Origin: SZUA-35 sp963781035
GTDB taxonomy: Bacteria > Actinomycetota > Acidimicrobiia > Acidimicrobiales > SZUA-35
Direction of reading: 5' to 3'
Assembly: GCA_963781035.1 (NCBI GenBank)
Contig: CAWAEN010000007.1
Coordinates: 620,001 to 684,000, forward strand
DNA: 64,000 nucleotides
The notes below the pieces were generated by a model. It saw only the letters and a program-made list of their open reading frames with translations. It did no database searches and was not told where the DNA came from. The position numbers were made by a program, and so were the translations under genes. Below, in pieces: positions 34,843 to 43,900 of this stretch. Position 1 is the stretch's first letter, and every line of letters starts with the position of its first letter.

Positions 34843-36598
34843 CGGTGCTCCTGTGGTGGGTGTACGTGACGCGTACGGCCACGGTTCATTGCGTTCGGGA
34901 ACGGCTCGGGCCCGCTCTTCTTTCAACGCGTGCCGCATCGCTGCGAACACGTCGGCGGCGCCGGGGTCGTCCCAGCGGTTGTCGCTTCGATCGGATCGTC
35001 GTCGAGGTCGTACAGCTCCCATTGATCGGGCAGCGGTTCGGTGCGATAGCGATCAGGGGCTGGGCCGCCGCTGGCGGCGAGGTGGCGGACGCCGGGTTCG
35101 GTCCACGTTGCCGGGTCGTCGAACACGCGGACGATCTTCCAGAGGGAGCCGTCGATGCGGTGCACCAGGCCTTCGAAGTTCGCTGCGACGTGTGCTGGTG
35201 TGCTGATCCGCAGCGGCAGCGGCGGCTTGGCGGTGCGTCCGAGCCGCCGGGCGACACCCGATGCACCGGTGTCACCTTCGAGCATGTTGTCGTTCGTCAT
35301 CATGTAGACGGCCCGGTCGCGGTCGGCAGTCGCCGGGTCGTCCACCACCGGCATCAGGTCCTGTCCGGGCAACGGGTGGACTTCGCTGAACACGTTTCGC
35401 AACACCTCGGCGGCGATCGCCTCGTCGATACCCGCAGCAGCGAGCAGCGTCGGGATGATGTCGACGTGCGACGTCGGCGCGTCGGTGATCAACTTGGCGG
35501 TCGTTGCTCTGCTGCCGACCCTGGCGATCGAGAACGGGACGCGAGTCGCTTCGTCATAGAGGTTGAACCACTTCTGGTGCAGGCCACCGTGAGCGCCGAG
35601 CAGGTCGCCGTGGTCGGAGGTGCGCACGATGACGGCGTCGGTGCCCTGATCGGTGATCGCTCTGCGGACCCGGTCGATCGGTGCGTCGACCTCGGCGTGG
35701 AGCCGGTAGTACAGGTCTCGGTACTGCTGCGCCTTCTTCGCGTATGTGCCGAGGACGGCTCGAACGGGCCCGTAACCCGACGGGTAGGTGTCGCGGAATG
35801 CGATCTGCGCAGCGGGCTTCGTGGCGAGATCTTCGTGTTGCGTCGGCGCCTCGGGCACGTGCGGTGGATCGAGCGGCGACGGATTCGATCGGATTGCCGC
35901 GTCGAGCCCACGCCGGGAAGAGCACGATGTCGTGCGGGTTGACGAAGCTCGCCACGAGCAGGAACGGCTTCAGCGCATCGGTGTCGCCCGGCGGCGCGAC
36001 GGGCGTAGCGATCGTCGAGCCAGGCGACGACGCGGTCGGCGATGAGCGGGTCGCGGCGGACGCCGGCGTCGCGCAGCTGTCCGCCGTGCGGTTCGGGGCC
36101 GATCCAGCCGGAGAATCCGTACGGGTCGAGGACGTCGGCGCGACGGTACTGCTCGACGCCGTCCGTGAGGACGTTGCCGTCGTCGTCGTTGGTGTCGACA
36201 CGGTTGCCGTCGGCATCGTGAAGGTCGGCGTGGCTGATGTGCCATTTGCCGTCGTAGTGGGTGTCGTAGCCCGCGGTGCGGAACCAGTGGCCGAGCGTGG
36301 GCACCTCGCCCTGACGGAGCCAGCGCATGCGCGAATCGTCGGCCATCTTGCCGAGGCCGTCGGTCTGGGTCACGCCGTGGACCTCGGGGTACTGCCCGGT
36401 GAAGAGCGTCGGGCGACTCGGCACGCACGCGAGGGAACCGGTGTAGTGGCGACGGAAGGCGACGGCGTTGTCCTCGAACCAGGTTGCTCCGGGAAGGGTC
36501 GTACGCCGCCAGGCAGCGACGTCGTCAGATTCGTACGGAGGCGCCGCGCGTTCCTCGTCGGTCATGATCAGGATGACATCGGGTCGGTGCTCACTCAT
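34839..36598 (-). pseudogene. Sulfatase (S1 family), several frameshifts
   Basis: The ATG at 36598 encodes PDVILIMTDEERAAPPYES and the sulfatase signature SLACVPSRPTLFTGQYPEVH, with the C-x-P-x-R whose Cys becomes formylglycine. Alkaline-phosphatase-fold blocks continue: GKWHISHADLHD, then, out of frame, FLLVASFVNPHDIVLF, then VIVRTSDHGDLLGAHGGLHQ and YDLDDDPIEA, and finally KEERARAVPERNEPWPYAS. At least three, probably four, single-base shifts (near 36000, 35870, 35005 and the 3' end) are needed. With the last one the gene would stop in an ATGA overlap with the DJ-1 gene at 34839, in keeping with the rest of the operon. Substrate: an organic sulfate ester, unknown. Confidence 0.75.
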
Positions 36599-36615
36599 GA
36601 GGTGGTTCCGGTCGT

Positions 36616-37068
36616 TCAGTGGTTCTGGGAGTCGTGGCTTCGAGGTGTCGGGTGAGTCCGTCGGAGCATCTGGTCAGACACCGATGCAAGTCGCTTCCCG
36701 ACCGCCTTGGCGATCAACAGCTGAGGCGGCCGCGATCCCGCGTCGACATCGGTGGTGAGCGTGACGCGCGTCTTCTCGCCCTCCGCTGCCAAGTGCCACG
36801 TGTTGGTCACCGACTTGATCACCGGCGGCAGGCCGGTGATCCGGTACGACAGAGTCGACCCTGGTACCCAGCTCTCGACCGTCTCGACGACGGTCGACCC
36901 GTCGGTCTGGATTCGTCGCACCGCGCCCACGTCGGCGACCTGCTCACTCATCGCACACGAGTGGTCGACGTTGGGCGCCCACCGGCTGATCGCAGCGAAG
37001 TCGGACAGCACGGCCCAGACGTCGTCGGGCGTCGCCGCGATGACGACCGCTCGTTCAACGGTGGCCAT
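36616..37068 (-). CDS. SRPBCC-family protein
   Basis: A 150-residue protein with the START/polyketide-cyclase-like order: VERAVVIAATPDDVWAVLSD (strand and first helix), SWVPGSTLSYRITGLPPVIK (sheet) and a long C-terminal helix (LLIAKAVGKRLASVSDQMLR). It has the normal family length. It is intact and lies between the dehalogenase and the second sulfatase gene, 51 bp after the former and 18 bp before the latter, within one minus-strand operon. It may bind the hydrophobic pathway substrate or intermediate. Confidence 0.75.
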   Translation of the reverse strand: MATVERAVVIAATPDDVWAVLSDFAAISRWAPNVDHSCAMSEQVADVGAVRRIQTDGSTVVETVESWVPGSTLSYRITGLPPVIKSVTNTWHLAAEGEKTRVTLTTDVDAGSRPPQLLIAKAVGKRLASVSDQMLRRTHPTPRSHDSQNH

Positions 37069-37119
37069 CAGCCAGTTGTCGATGCGTCGAGAGTGTTCAT
37101 CGTCGCTCTGACGATCATG

Positions 37120-38028
37120 TCAGCCTCGCTCGATCGCGTCGAGGACGATCTGTGCGAGTTGTGGCGCAGCATCTTCTTGGAAGAAATGGTGCGCGTTCTC
37201 GACGGTGACGTGGGGCTGGCCCTGGGCTCCGGGGACCAAGCTGAGGAACGGCTTGTCGCCGCCGGCGGTGACAGGGTCGCTGTCGCTGAAGCAGCAGATG
37301 ACGGGTTTCTCCCAATGCATGAACACCTCCCATGCAGCGCGGTTCGCTTCGGCGGCCGGGTCGTCGGGCGAGGTGGGGACGAGCGACGGGAAGATCCGTG
37401 CGCCTTCCTTGTACGTGTCGTCAGGGAACGGCGCGTTGTACGCAGCGACTTCACCCTCGGACAGTTCGGTGATCGTGGCAGAGTTCAACAGGAACCCGAT
37501 GTCGAACACCTCGGTGGTCTGACTGAATTTCTGCCACGCCATGAACGCATCGCTCGGGGCATGCTCGCCGGTCGGCAGACCGGTGTTGCCGATGACGATC
37601 CGGGCGAAGCGACCAGGGTTCTCCGCGACGAGCCGGAGGCCGACGAGGCCGCCCCAGTCCTGACCGAAGAACGTGGCGTCCTGGAGGTCGAGATGATCGA
37701 TGATCGCCTCCTGCATCCATGCAACGTGGCGAGCGTAGGTGTAGTCGGACTTCTCCGACGGCTTGTCGCTCTTGCCGAAGCCGACGAGGTCGGGCGCGAT
37801 CACGCGGGCACCGCCGGCGACCAACAGCGGGATCATCTTGCGGTACAGGTAGCTCCACGACGGCTCGCCGTGCATCGCGAGCACGACCGGTCCGTCAGCG
37901 GGGCCTTCGTCGAGGTAGTGGACGCGAAGTGAACCGCCGTCTTGATCGCTGATGTCCACGTAGTTCGGTGTGAACGGGTAGCCGGTGAGATCGGCGAAGC
38001 GTTCGTCGGGCGTGCGGAGTGATTTCAT
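37120..38028 (-). CDS. Haloalkane dehalogenase-like alpha/beta hydrolase
   Basis: A 302-residue enzyme closely patterned on haloalkane dehalogenases. The oxyanion loop is MHGEPSWSYLYRKMIP, whose Glu and Trp give halide binding in subfamily I; the nucleophile is Asp in ATFFGQDWGGLVGLRL; the catalytic His is in TVENAHHFFQED. Other family blocks are YLDEGPADGPVVLAMHG and IAPDLVGFGKSDKPSEKSDY. The reaction would be hydrolytic removal of halide to give an alcohol. ATG at 38028. It lies in the sulfatase operon, 14 bp after a DUF1330 gene. An epoxide hydrolase or lactonase role cannot be excluded by eye. Confidence 0.8.
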   Translation of the reverse strand: MKSLRTPDERFADLTGYPFTPNYVDISDQDGGSLRVHYLDEGPADGPVVLAMHGEPSWSYLYRKMIPLLVAGGARVIAPDLVGFGKSDKPSEKSDYTYARHVAWMQEAIIDHLDLQDATFFGQDWGGLVGLRLVAENPGRFARIVIGNTGLPTGEHAPSDAFMAWQKFSQTTEVFDIGFLLNSATITELSEGEVAAYNAPFPDDTYKEGARIFPSLVPTSPDDPAAEANRAAWEVFMHWEKPVICCFSDSDPVTAGGDKPFLSLVPGAQGQPHVTVENAHHFFQEDAAPQLAQIVLDAIERG

Positions 38029-38041
38029 GTGATGGTCCTGT

Positions 38042-38473
38042 TCACCTCGGGACGAAGAGTCCGGTGGTTTCGATGTTGAGTTGGCCGGCGAGCCCGGCGG
38101 TGCGGTGGATGGCGATCTCGGCGTAGGCGGGCGAGGTCGACATGGCGACGAGGGCGCCACGGTTCGGATACTCGACGACGGCCACTTGGTCCCACATGTC
38201 GTCGGCTTGGCCGAGCATCAACCAGCTGACCTCGCCGGAGAAGACGAGACGGCCTCCATGTTCGACCACCATCGGAACGACGGCGGCGCCGTAGATCGCA
38301 TACGCAGCCTGGCCGGTGAGATCCGTCTCACGACCGTCGGTGTACTCAGCGGACTCCTTGAACTTGAGCAGGTTGACCATGTAGATCGGCCCATCCGGAC
38401 CGGATTCGCCGAACTCCGCGAGTCTTTCGGGGCCGGTCGGCGTGACTTCGTTGACGATCTTCATTTCGTGCAT
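38042..38473 (-). CDS. DUF1330 (dimeric alpha-beta barrel) protein
   Basis: A 143-residue protein with the DUF1330 core: GPIYMVNLLKFKESAEYTDG, YAIYGAAVVPMVVEHGGRLV and VAVVEYPNRGALVAMSTSPA, followed by the ...YAEIAIHRTAGL helix. DUF1330 proteins are small ferredoxin-fold dimers of unknown function that frequently accompany catabolic operons. It is intact and sits between the large sulfatase gene and the dehalogenase gene. A second, truncated DUF1330 is at the far end of the operon. Confidence 0.82.
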   Translation of the reverse strand: MHEMKIVNEVTPTGPERLAEFGESGPDGPIYMVNLLKFKESAEYTDGRETDLTGQAAYAIYGAAVVPMVVEHGGRLVFSGEVSWLMLGQADDMWDQVAVVEYPNRGALVAMSTSPAYAEIAIHRTAGLAGQLNIETTGLFVPR

Positions 38474-38540
38474 GGGTTTCGCTCCTGGTTACGGTCGGTC
38501 GGGTGGTTGACACCGGTTGACCCATCGGGGTGGGTGGATG

Positions 38541-40822
38541 TCATTGGCGGCTCATTTCTGCAGCAGCTTCGGCGTCTCGCGCTTCGGCGTCTTGACGGCT
38601 GAGGAGTTGGATCTCGACCTCGTGCAACGTCCCTTCGAACGGGAACGGCGCGGCGTATCGGTTCGACACCGCGGAGCCGTGGTCATAAGCAACACTTGGG
38701 CCGACCGATGAGATCATTCGCATGAACATCGGGAGTTCGACTTGTCCAGCGGGCTGGCCGTTGACAGCGATCCGACATCTCCCCTGCCCTGCCAGCTCGG
38801 CGGCGAAGCGAGACGACGAGCGTTACCTCACCGCCTGGGATGGCGACGTTGGATTCGAGGATCGTGTGCTCGTCGAACGCGTTGTAGTCGACGACAAGAC
38901 GGTCGTTCTGAACGAAGATCGACATGCCCGAGTTCTCGGTGCCCGTCGCGTAGATGACACCGCCGTCACCATCCGAGCCGAGTGACGCGGGCGGTGAGGT
39001 CGAACGACTTTCCGCCGATCGCTGCCGACGCCTGGCCGGGCATCGGCGACATCGGTGGCCGGTACACGTATCGCATGTCGGCTGGGTGCGGCGAGTTGTC
39101 GCGGAACCGGGCGCCGAACAGTTCGAACATGCGATCGTCGAGCGGGAGCACACCCTGGCGCTCCGCTTCGCTCCACCACAGGTCGACGAGTTCGGCCAGC
39201 TTGTCGGGTTGAGCATCGGCGAGGTCGTCGCATTCGGACCAGTCGTCGGACAACCGGTAGAGCTCCCAGGGTTCGGTGTCGTAGTCGGCGTCCTTGCTGT
39301 GTTTACACACGGCCTTCCACGCAACACCGTCGTCGTCGATCCGGACGAGCGCTCGACTGCCACCCATCTCGAAGTACTGCAACCGGTTGGTGGCCGGAGC
39401 CGCCGCGTCGGCGAGTGTCGATGCGAACGAATGGCCGGTGACCGGCATCTGGTCGACACCGCGGTGGGTCTCGGGCGGCGTGATCCCGACCATCTCGTAG
39501 ATCGTGGGAACGATGTCGGACACGTTGACGAACTGATCACGCAGACCGTGTGCATGCATCGGTGACGTGCGAGGGAGCATGCAAGATCATCGGGACGTGC
39601 ACGCCACCCTCGTGGGTGTTCTGCTTGTACCACTTGAACGGCGCGTTGCCGCACTGAGCCCAACCCCACGGGTAGTTGGTGTGGCTGTGTGGACCGCCGA
39701 TGTCGTCGATCTGGTCGATCATGGCGTCGCCGTCGTCGAAGACGCCGTTGAAGAACTTCATCTCGTGCATGACGCCGAACGGACCGCCCTCCTGAGACGC
39801 CCCGTTGTCGGCCAGCACCACGAAGATCGTGTTGTCCATCTCGCCGAGATGCTCGAGCCCGGCAACGAGCCGCCCGATCTGGTCGTCGGTGTGGTCGAGG
39901 AATCCGGCGAACGCTTCTTGCAGTCGCGCCGCGACCTTCTGCTGGTTCTCGGGCAGATCGTCCCAAGGCTCGACCCCCGGGTTGAGTGGGGCGAGCTGCG
40001 TGCCCTCCGGTATCACGCCGAGTTCGAGTTGTCGCTCGTACCAGCGCTGGCGGACGACGTCCCAGCCTTCGTCGAAGCGGCCGCGGTACTTGTCGAGGTA
40101 CTCCTGGGGTGCCTGGTGCGGGGCGTGAGTCGCGCCGAACGGCACGTAGGCGAAGAACGGTCGGTCGGGACGCACACCCTTGCTGTCGCTGACCATCGAC
40201 AGCAACTGGTCGATCATGTCCTCGCTGACGTGGTAGCCGTCTTCAGGTCCGGCCGGCGGCTCGATCGGGTGATTGTCGGCGACGAGATCCGGGTGGAACT
40301 GGTCGGTTTCGCCTTCGAGGAAGCCGTAGAAGCGGTCGAAGCCACGAGCGAGCGGCCACTGGTCGAACGGACCGGCCGCCGAGCACTGCTCCATCGGCGC
40401 GAGGTGCCACTTGCCGACGCAGAACGTGACATATCCCTCGCGATTTGAGGACCTCGGCGACCGTCGCAGCGTGATTGCTGATGTGACCGAGCTGGTTCGG
40501 GAAGCCGGTGCGGAAGTTCGACACCGCACGCATGCCGACCGCGTGCTGCGACCGACCGGTGAGCAACGAGGCTCGCGTCGGTGAGCACAGCGGCGTGACG
40601 TGGAAGTTCGTGAACTGCAATCCGTTCGCTGCGAGGGCGTCGACGTTTGGCGTGTCGATGTCCGAGCCGTAGCACCCGAACTGAGCGAAGCCGGTGTCGT
40701 CGAGCAGCACGAGCACCACATTCGGCGCTTCGTCGACCGGGGTGCGGCGGGTCGTCGAACCACGCCTCGGAGTCGGCGATCGTCCGACCGATCGTTCCTT
40801 CGAATTGAGATGGCCTGCTCAT
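38541..40822 (-). pseudogene. Arylsulfatase-like (S1 family) large sulfatase, about five frameshifts
   Basis: The ATG at 40822 overlaps the TetR stop (ATGA). Blocks in order: MSRPSQFEGTIGRTIADSEA; VVLVLLDDTGFAQFGCYGSD with TPLCSPTRASLLTGRSQHAV (formylglycine C-x-P-x-R); GYVTFCVGKWHLAPMEQCSA; TIFVVLADNGASQEGGPFGV; NTHEGGVHVPMILHAPSH; FVNVSDIVPTIYEMVGITPP; and a C-terminal beta domain ending VEIQLLSRQDAEARD. The full-length protein would be about 755 residues, the size of AtsA-like arylsulfatases. Frame changes are needed near 40735, 40445, 39565, 38985 and 38795. It is the first structural gene of the operon. Confidence 0.78.
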
Positions 40823-41448
40823 GTGAGCTCCTCCGAGTCGGGGACCCACTGAGCGAGCAGTGCGTCGAGTGCGGTGATCCAGGTCTTCGCGATCTGGCTC
40901 GGGGTGCGGGAGTGTGCGGCGCACATCAGATCGAACGCATCGGGTGACGTCGTCGCATCGATCAGCGCCGTCAGGTTCGCAGCTTCGGCGGGGGTGAGCT
41001 GATCGAGCTCTGCTGCGAAACGCTGCCGTGTCTGATCGGCCAGGTTTGAGCGCACACGCGCCAGACCTTCGACGACCAACTCGTGATCGAGTGCACGTGA
41101 CCGCCCAATGCGAAGCAGGCCATTGGCGACCTCGAGAAACTCGATCCGCGTTGTGACGTGCGTACGAACCCGGACTGCACGCGGTTCATCAGCGTCGGAG
41201 ACGACGAAGAACGGAGCGAAGTCGGTCTGAGACCGTTCGAGTGCCTGGCGCTGCATGCCGTGCAAGCCATCGAAGTTCCTGAAGAGCGACGAGACCGACA
41301 CCCCGGCCCGCGCTGCGACGTCGTCGGCGCTCGGCGGGATCTTGCCCTCGCGCACCAGTGCGAACACCGCCTCGATGACCGCGTCTCGACTCCGTTGCCG
41401 ACGAGCGTGCCGTCCGTCGATCGGCTCCTGTTCTGCCACGCCGAACAC
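40819..41448 (-). CDS. TetR-family regulator of the sulfatase/dehalogenase operon
   Basis: A 209-residue protein. The HTH is SADDVAARAGVSVSSLFRNF within RRQRSRDAVIEAVFALVREG. The C-terminal half is helical. The frame is open far upstream, but homologous sequence starts at the GTG at 41448 (or 41439), so that is chosen. Its stop overlaps the sulfatase start (ATGA), so it leads the whole operon. A 19-bp palindrome 22 bp upstream (41470-41488) is the likely binding site. Confidence 0.82.
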   Translation of the reverse strand: MFGVAEQEPIDGRHARRQRSRDAVIEAVFALVREGKIPPSADDVAARAGVSVSSLFRNFDGLHGMQRQALERSQTDFAPFFVVSDADEPRAVRVRTHVTTRIEFLEVANGLLRIGRSRALDHELVVEGLARVRSNLADQTRQRFAAELDQLTPAEAANLTALIDATTSPDAFDLMCAAHSRTPSQIAKTWITALDALLAQWVPDSEELT

Positions 41449-41469
41449 CCTAAACAGCTCACCAATCTT

Positions 41470-41488
41470 TTGCAAGTTAAACTCGCAA
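41470..41488 (-). promoter_or_regulatory. Operator palindrome of the sulfatase operon
   Basis: TTGC and GCAA enclose AGTT and AACT around a central A, giving a nearly perfect 19-bp symmetrical site (one mismatched pair), 22 bp upstream of the TetR start. Its AT content stands out from the surroundings. Confidence 0.6.
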
Positions 41489-42020
41489 TACCACGAGCGA
41501 ACTGAACCCCCGAGGTCGCTGACCGTCGCTATTTCCTCCGTCTGATTCGCGTCGTGGTGTGCGGCCTGACCTCGCTGGCCGAGCCACGCTCGGCGTACCG
41601 TGACGACAAGACAAGGCGCGAGGTAGCAGAGATCCGCTCGCCGACAACGGAGGACCATCGATCAATCCGCGCAGACGGGACTTCGGACTCGCCGATAGGC
41701 GAGGCACCTGACGACCCCGATCGGTGATCGTCACCGTCTCGCCAGCCGCAGCCTCAGCCAAAACCGCCGAAGCATGCTCCGCCGTCAAAGCCGCCATCGA
41801 CTGCCAGACAGAACCCTCGCGACAGAGAAGGGCTTGGCACCCCCCGATGGAGGATTTGCGCTGCCCATCGACGGGCGACAAAATCGAGCGCGTCGACCGT
41901 CGATCGAGAGGAGCCGGACCTGCTCCTCTTTGCCGGATATCGAGCGGCCCCGGATGGATCGGGCGAGATCAATATTGAGTGCGCTGTCCGGCTGTGGTGA
42001 CTGGATAGCGGACTCTCCGG
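41489..42020. other. Gap of about 530 bp containing an antitoxin remnant
   Basis: Apart from the VapB-like remnant at 41657-41797 I see no gene. The sequence TCGATGGAGGA-type and ATCGAG motifs give no consistent structure. Confidence 0.35.
41657..41797 (-). pseudogene. VapB/Phd antitoxin remnant
   Basis: The minus strand reads MAALTAEHASAVLAEAAAGE then TVTITDRGRQVPRLSASPKS and RLRGLID, matching residues 7-53 of the VapB at 25044 (NASAVVAEAAAGETVTITDR). The N-terminal MSEVGIRA and the toxin-binding tail are gone, and no vapC follows. Confidence 0.65.
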
Positions 42021-42344
42021 TCAGTAGACGATGTCGAGTGAGAATCGGAGAGCTGCATCGAGCTGCGCGCGAGTCACTTCGTCGAGCTGGCCAACGGGTT
42101 CCTCGTCCAAGTCTTCGAGCGGAATGGTGATCATGTTGTCGCAGCTGATGACGCACGCCTCTGGAAGCCCCTGTTCCGGGCCGAGCTCGACCTCGGAAGC
42201 AATGCCTCGGATGGTCCGAGTGATCGGGGCACACGTCACCGAGGAAAGAACTTCGATCGCAGCGTTTCTGGTCAGCACGCAAACCGGCCTGCGACCTGCG
42301 GGCGGTCCGAGGTCTGCCCAGAAGATGTCGTTGCGAGCTACCAC
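42021..42344 (-). CDS. MazF/PemK-family mRNA interferase toxin
   Basis: A 107-residue toxin from a GTG start overlapping the antitoxin stop by 7 nt. Family blocks: RNDIFWADLGPPAGRRPVCV, SVTCAPITRTIRGIASEVEL and EACVISCDNMITIPLEDLDE. Key strands match the MazF at 21469, including the position of the Arg/Thr active-site loop. It is probably functional. Confidence 0.82.
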   Translation of the reverse strand: MVARNDIFWADLGPPAGRRPVCVLTRNAAIEVLSSVTCAPITRTIRGIASEVELGPEQGLPEACVISCDNMITIPLEDLDEEPVGQLDEVTRAQLDAALRFSLDIVY

Positions 42345-42583
42345 TGCGGAGCTGTTCGAGCCGCAAGGCGTCTTGCTGACTCGACGAGCGCAGGATCAGC
42401 TGGGTGGCGCCGGTAGGCCAACTGGAGTTGCCGATCCTTGGCTGCGAGATCCTCGGCTTCGAGGATTGCCTGGGCGCCTCTTCGCATGAGTTCGGACCGG
42501 TTTGTGCCGAGATCGGCGGCGAGGGCGTCGAGGCGTTCGACGAGGTCGTCGTCGAGTTGCACCAGTACTTCACGTCGAGTCAT
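42338..42583 (-). CDS. Ribbon-helix-helix antitoxin (MazE/CopG-like)
   Basis: An 81-residue protein: TRREVLVQLDDDLVERLDAL is the strand and first helix, GTNRSELMRRGAQAILEAED the second helix. The C-terminus ends APQW-stop, the same PW/QW-stop junction as the 21224 antitoxin. The ATG at 42583 directly abuts the operator; the ATG at 42589 would lie inside it. Confidence 0.82.
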   Translation of the reverse strand: MTRREVLVQLDDDLVERLDALAADLGTNRSELMRRGAQAILEAEDLAAKDRQLQLAYRRHPADPALVESARRLAARTAPQW

Positions 42584-42607
42584 GACCATATGGTACTCCA
42601 TATGGTC
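42584..42607 (-). promoter_or_regulatory. Operator of the mazEF-like operon
   Basis: Perfect 10-bp arms GACCATATGG and CCATATGGTC are separated by four bases and end right at the antitoxin start codon. On the minus strand TACCAT within it is a possible -10, again implying a leaderless mRNA. Confidence 0.7.
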
Positions 42608-42802
42608 AGCGCCCGTAACGCGCGAGACCGACCGCCACTGACACCCACTCGGAATCGGCATTCGGAGCGGGGTCCGACCGACGGCCTTTCCCCCGCCCAT
42701 AACGAAGAACAGGGTCTGCGTGCCTCCGACGAAGGTCAGATTGGTCAGCTGATCAATGGCCCGCACCACGGGCTAGCTACCAGGGGAAACGGAATCTGAA
42801 AT

Positions 42803-42908
42803 GTGTCGGAGGGGCGAGTTCAACCCAAAGTACACGCGCCCCCTGGTGTGTCGAGCAAGCCGCTGCGTGACGCGAAAGGCCTGGTCAGGCACGTCGGATG
42901 GAGCACGA
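42803..42908. repeat. Dispersed hairpin repeat, copy C (long form)
   Basis: GTGTCGGA (42803), GGGGCG (42811-42816), the 20-nt loop, CGCCCC (42837-42842), then a right flank in which 49 bp (42860-42908, from CCGCTGCGTGACGCGAAAGG to GGAGCACGA) are identical to 54762-54810 in copy D. The flank includes the palindrome GCCTGGTCAGGC. It lies 200 bp upstream of the mazEF-like operon. Confidence 0.8.
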
Positions 42909-42985
42909 GAGCAGTCATCCACATAGCTACCGCAAACCCGATTTGGGCCGTTTGCCGCAACTATGAGGCTGCTCAGGCACGCTCG

Positions 42986-43066
42986 TTGCCTGAGCGGCAT
43001 CTGGCGACCGCCGAATTCGCTCTCTACTGCCGCTCCAGGACGCTCGATGCCATTGGCGGTAGCCAC
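42986..43066. repeat. Dispersed repeat related to 15363-15445
   Basis: CCTGAGCGGCATCTGGCGAC and the following about 60 bp up to GATGCCATTGGC align with the copy at 15363. The segment lies between repeat C and the metal operon. The rest of the 42584-43111 gap contains no gene. Confidence 0.55.
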
Positions 43067-43111
43067 GCACCCGGCACGGGGATGGGATCGACTCGCTCAG
43101 AGTTGATGGGG

Positions 43112-43900
43112 CTAGCGGCTGATGGTGAGGATTCGTCGGGCGCCGTTGGCGACGATGATGAAGATGAGTGCGCCGGCGATGAGGTCTGGGACGGCTGAGT
43201 TGGTGAGCGCAACGATGATGGCGGCGGCGATGACGAGGGTGTTGACCTTGACGTCGTTCGCAGTGAAGATCCAGCTGGCCTCGAGATGGGCTTCGCCAGT
43301 TCTCACTCTGCGCAGGATGAGCAGCGTGGCGATGTTGCCGGCGAGGGCGAGGAATGACAGCACGATCATTGTGGTCGTGTCAGGCGGGCCGCTGTCGCTG
43401 AGTGCCCGTCGGGCGACTTCGGCAAGGCCGACGGTTGCGAGTCCGAGTTGGAGGTAGCCGCTGGTGCGGGCGAGTCGCTTCTTGCGGGTTGTGGTGGCCG
43501 CGACGGCGGCGAGGCTGAGGGCGTAGACGCTTGCGTCGGCGCCCATGTCGAGTGCGTCAGCAACGAGGCCCATGGATCGGGCGATGAGTCCGAAGGCAAG
43601 TTCAGCGACGAAGAACCCGGCGTTGATGACCAGGGCGATGGTGAGAGCACGGCGCTCGGTCTCGTCGTCGGCTTCATCGGGCATGACCCCGCCGTCGCCG
43701 AGGTGGACCGCTCCGAGACCGAGGTCTTTGAGAGCGGCATCAATGAGATCGGTGTCGGTGTGGTGTTCAACGACGGCTTCGCGTTCGGGTAGCTCGATCG
43801 CGATCCGGTCGATGCCGCCCACGTCGGCCAGTTTCATTCGCACGAGTTCGGCTTCGGCATCGCAGTCCATCGCCGCGACCCGGAACCGGCTCACCGTCAC
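43112..43900 (-). CDS. HMA-CDF fusion cation transporter
   Basis: A 262-residue protein. Residues 1-75 resemble a heavy-metal-associated domain (VSRFRVAAMDCDAEAELVRM), but with only one Cys (MDCDAE) instead of the usual CxxC. Residues 85-262 form a cation-diffusion-facilitator-like membrane part (VINAGFFVAELAFGLIARSM; GLVADALDMGADASVYALSL with the Asp pair of the zinc site; FLALAGNIATLLILRRVRTG). It starts at a GTG overlapping the upstream ICMT gene (GTGA). Substrate probably Zn, Cd or Co. Confidence 0.8.
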   Translation of the reverse strand: MTVSRFRVAAMDCDAEAELVRMKLADVGGIDRIAIELPEREAVVEHHTDTDLIDAALKDLGLGAVHLGDGGVMPDEADDETERRALTIALVINAGFFVAELAFGLIARSMGLVADALDMGADASVYALSLAAVAATTTRKKRLARTSGYLQLGLATVGLAEVARRALSDSGPPDTTTMIVLSFLALAGNIATLLILRRVRTGEAHLEASWIFTANDVKVNTLVIAAAIIVALTNSAVPDLIAGALIFIIVANGARRILTISR

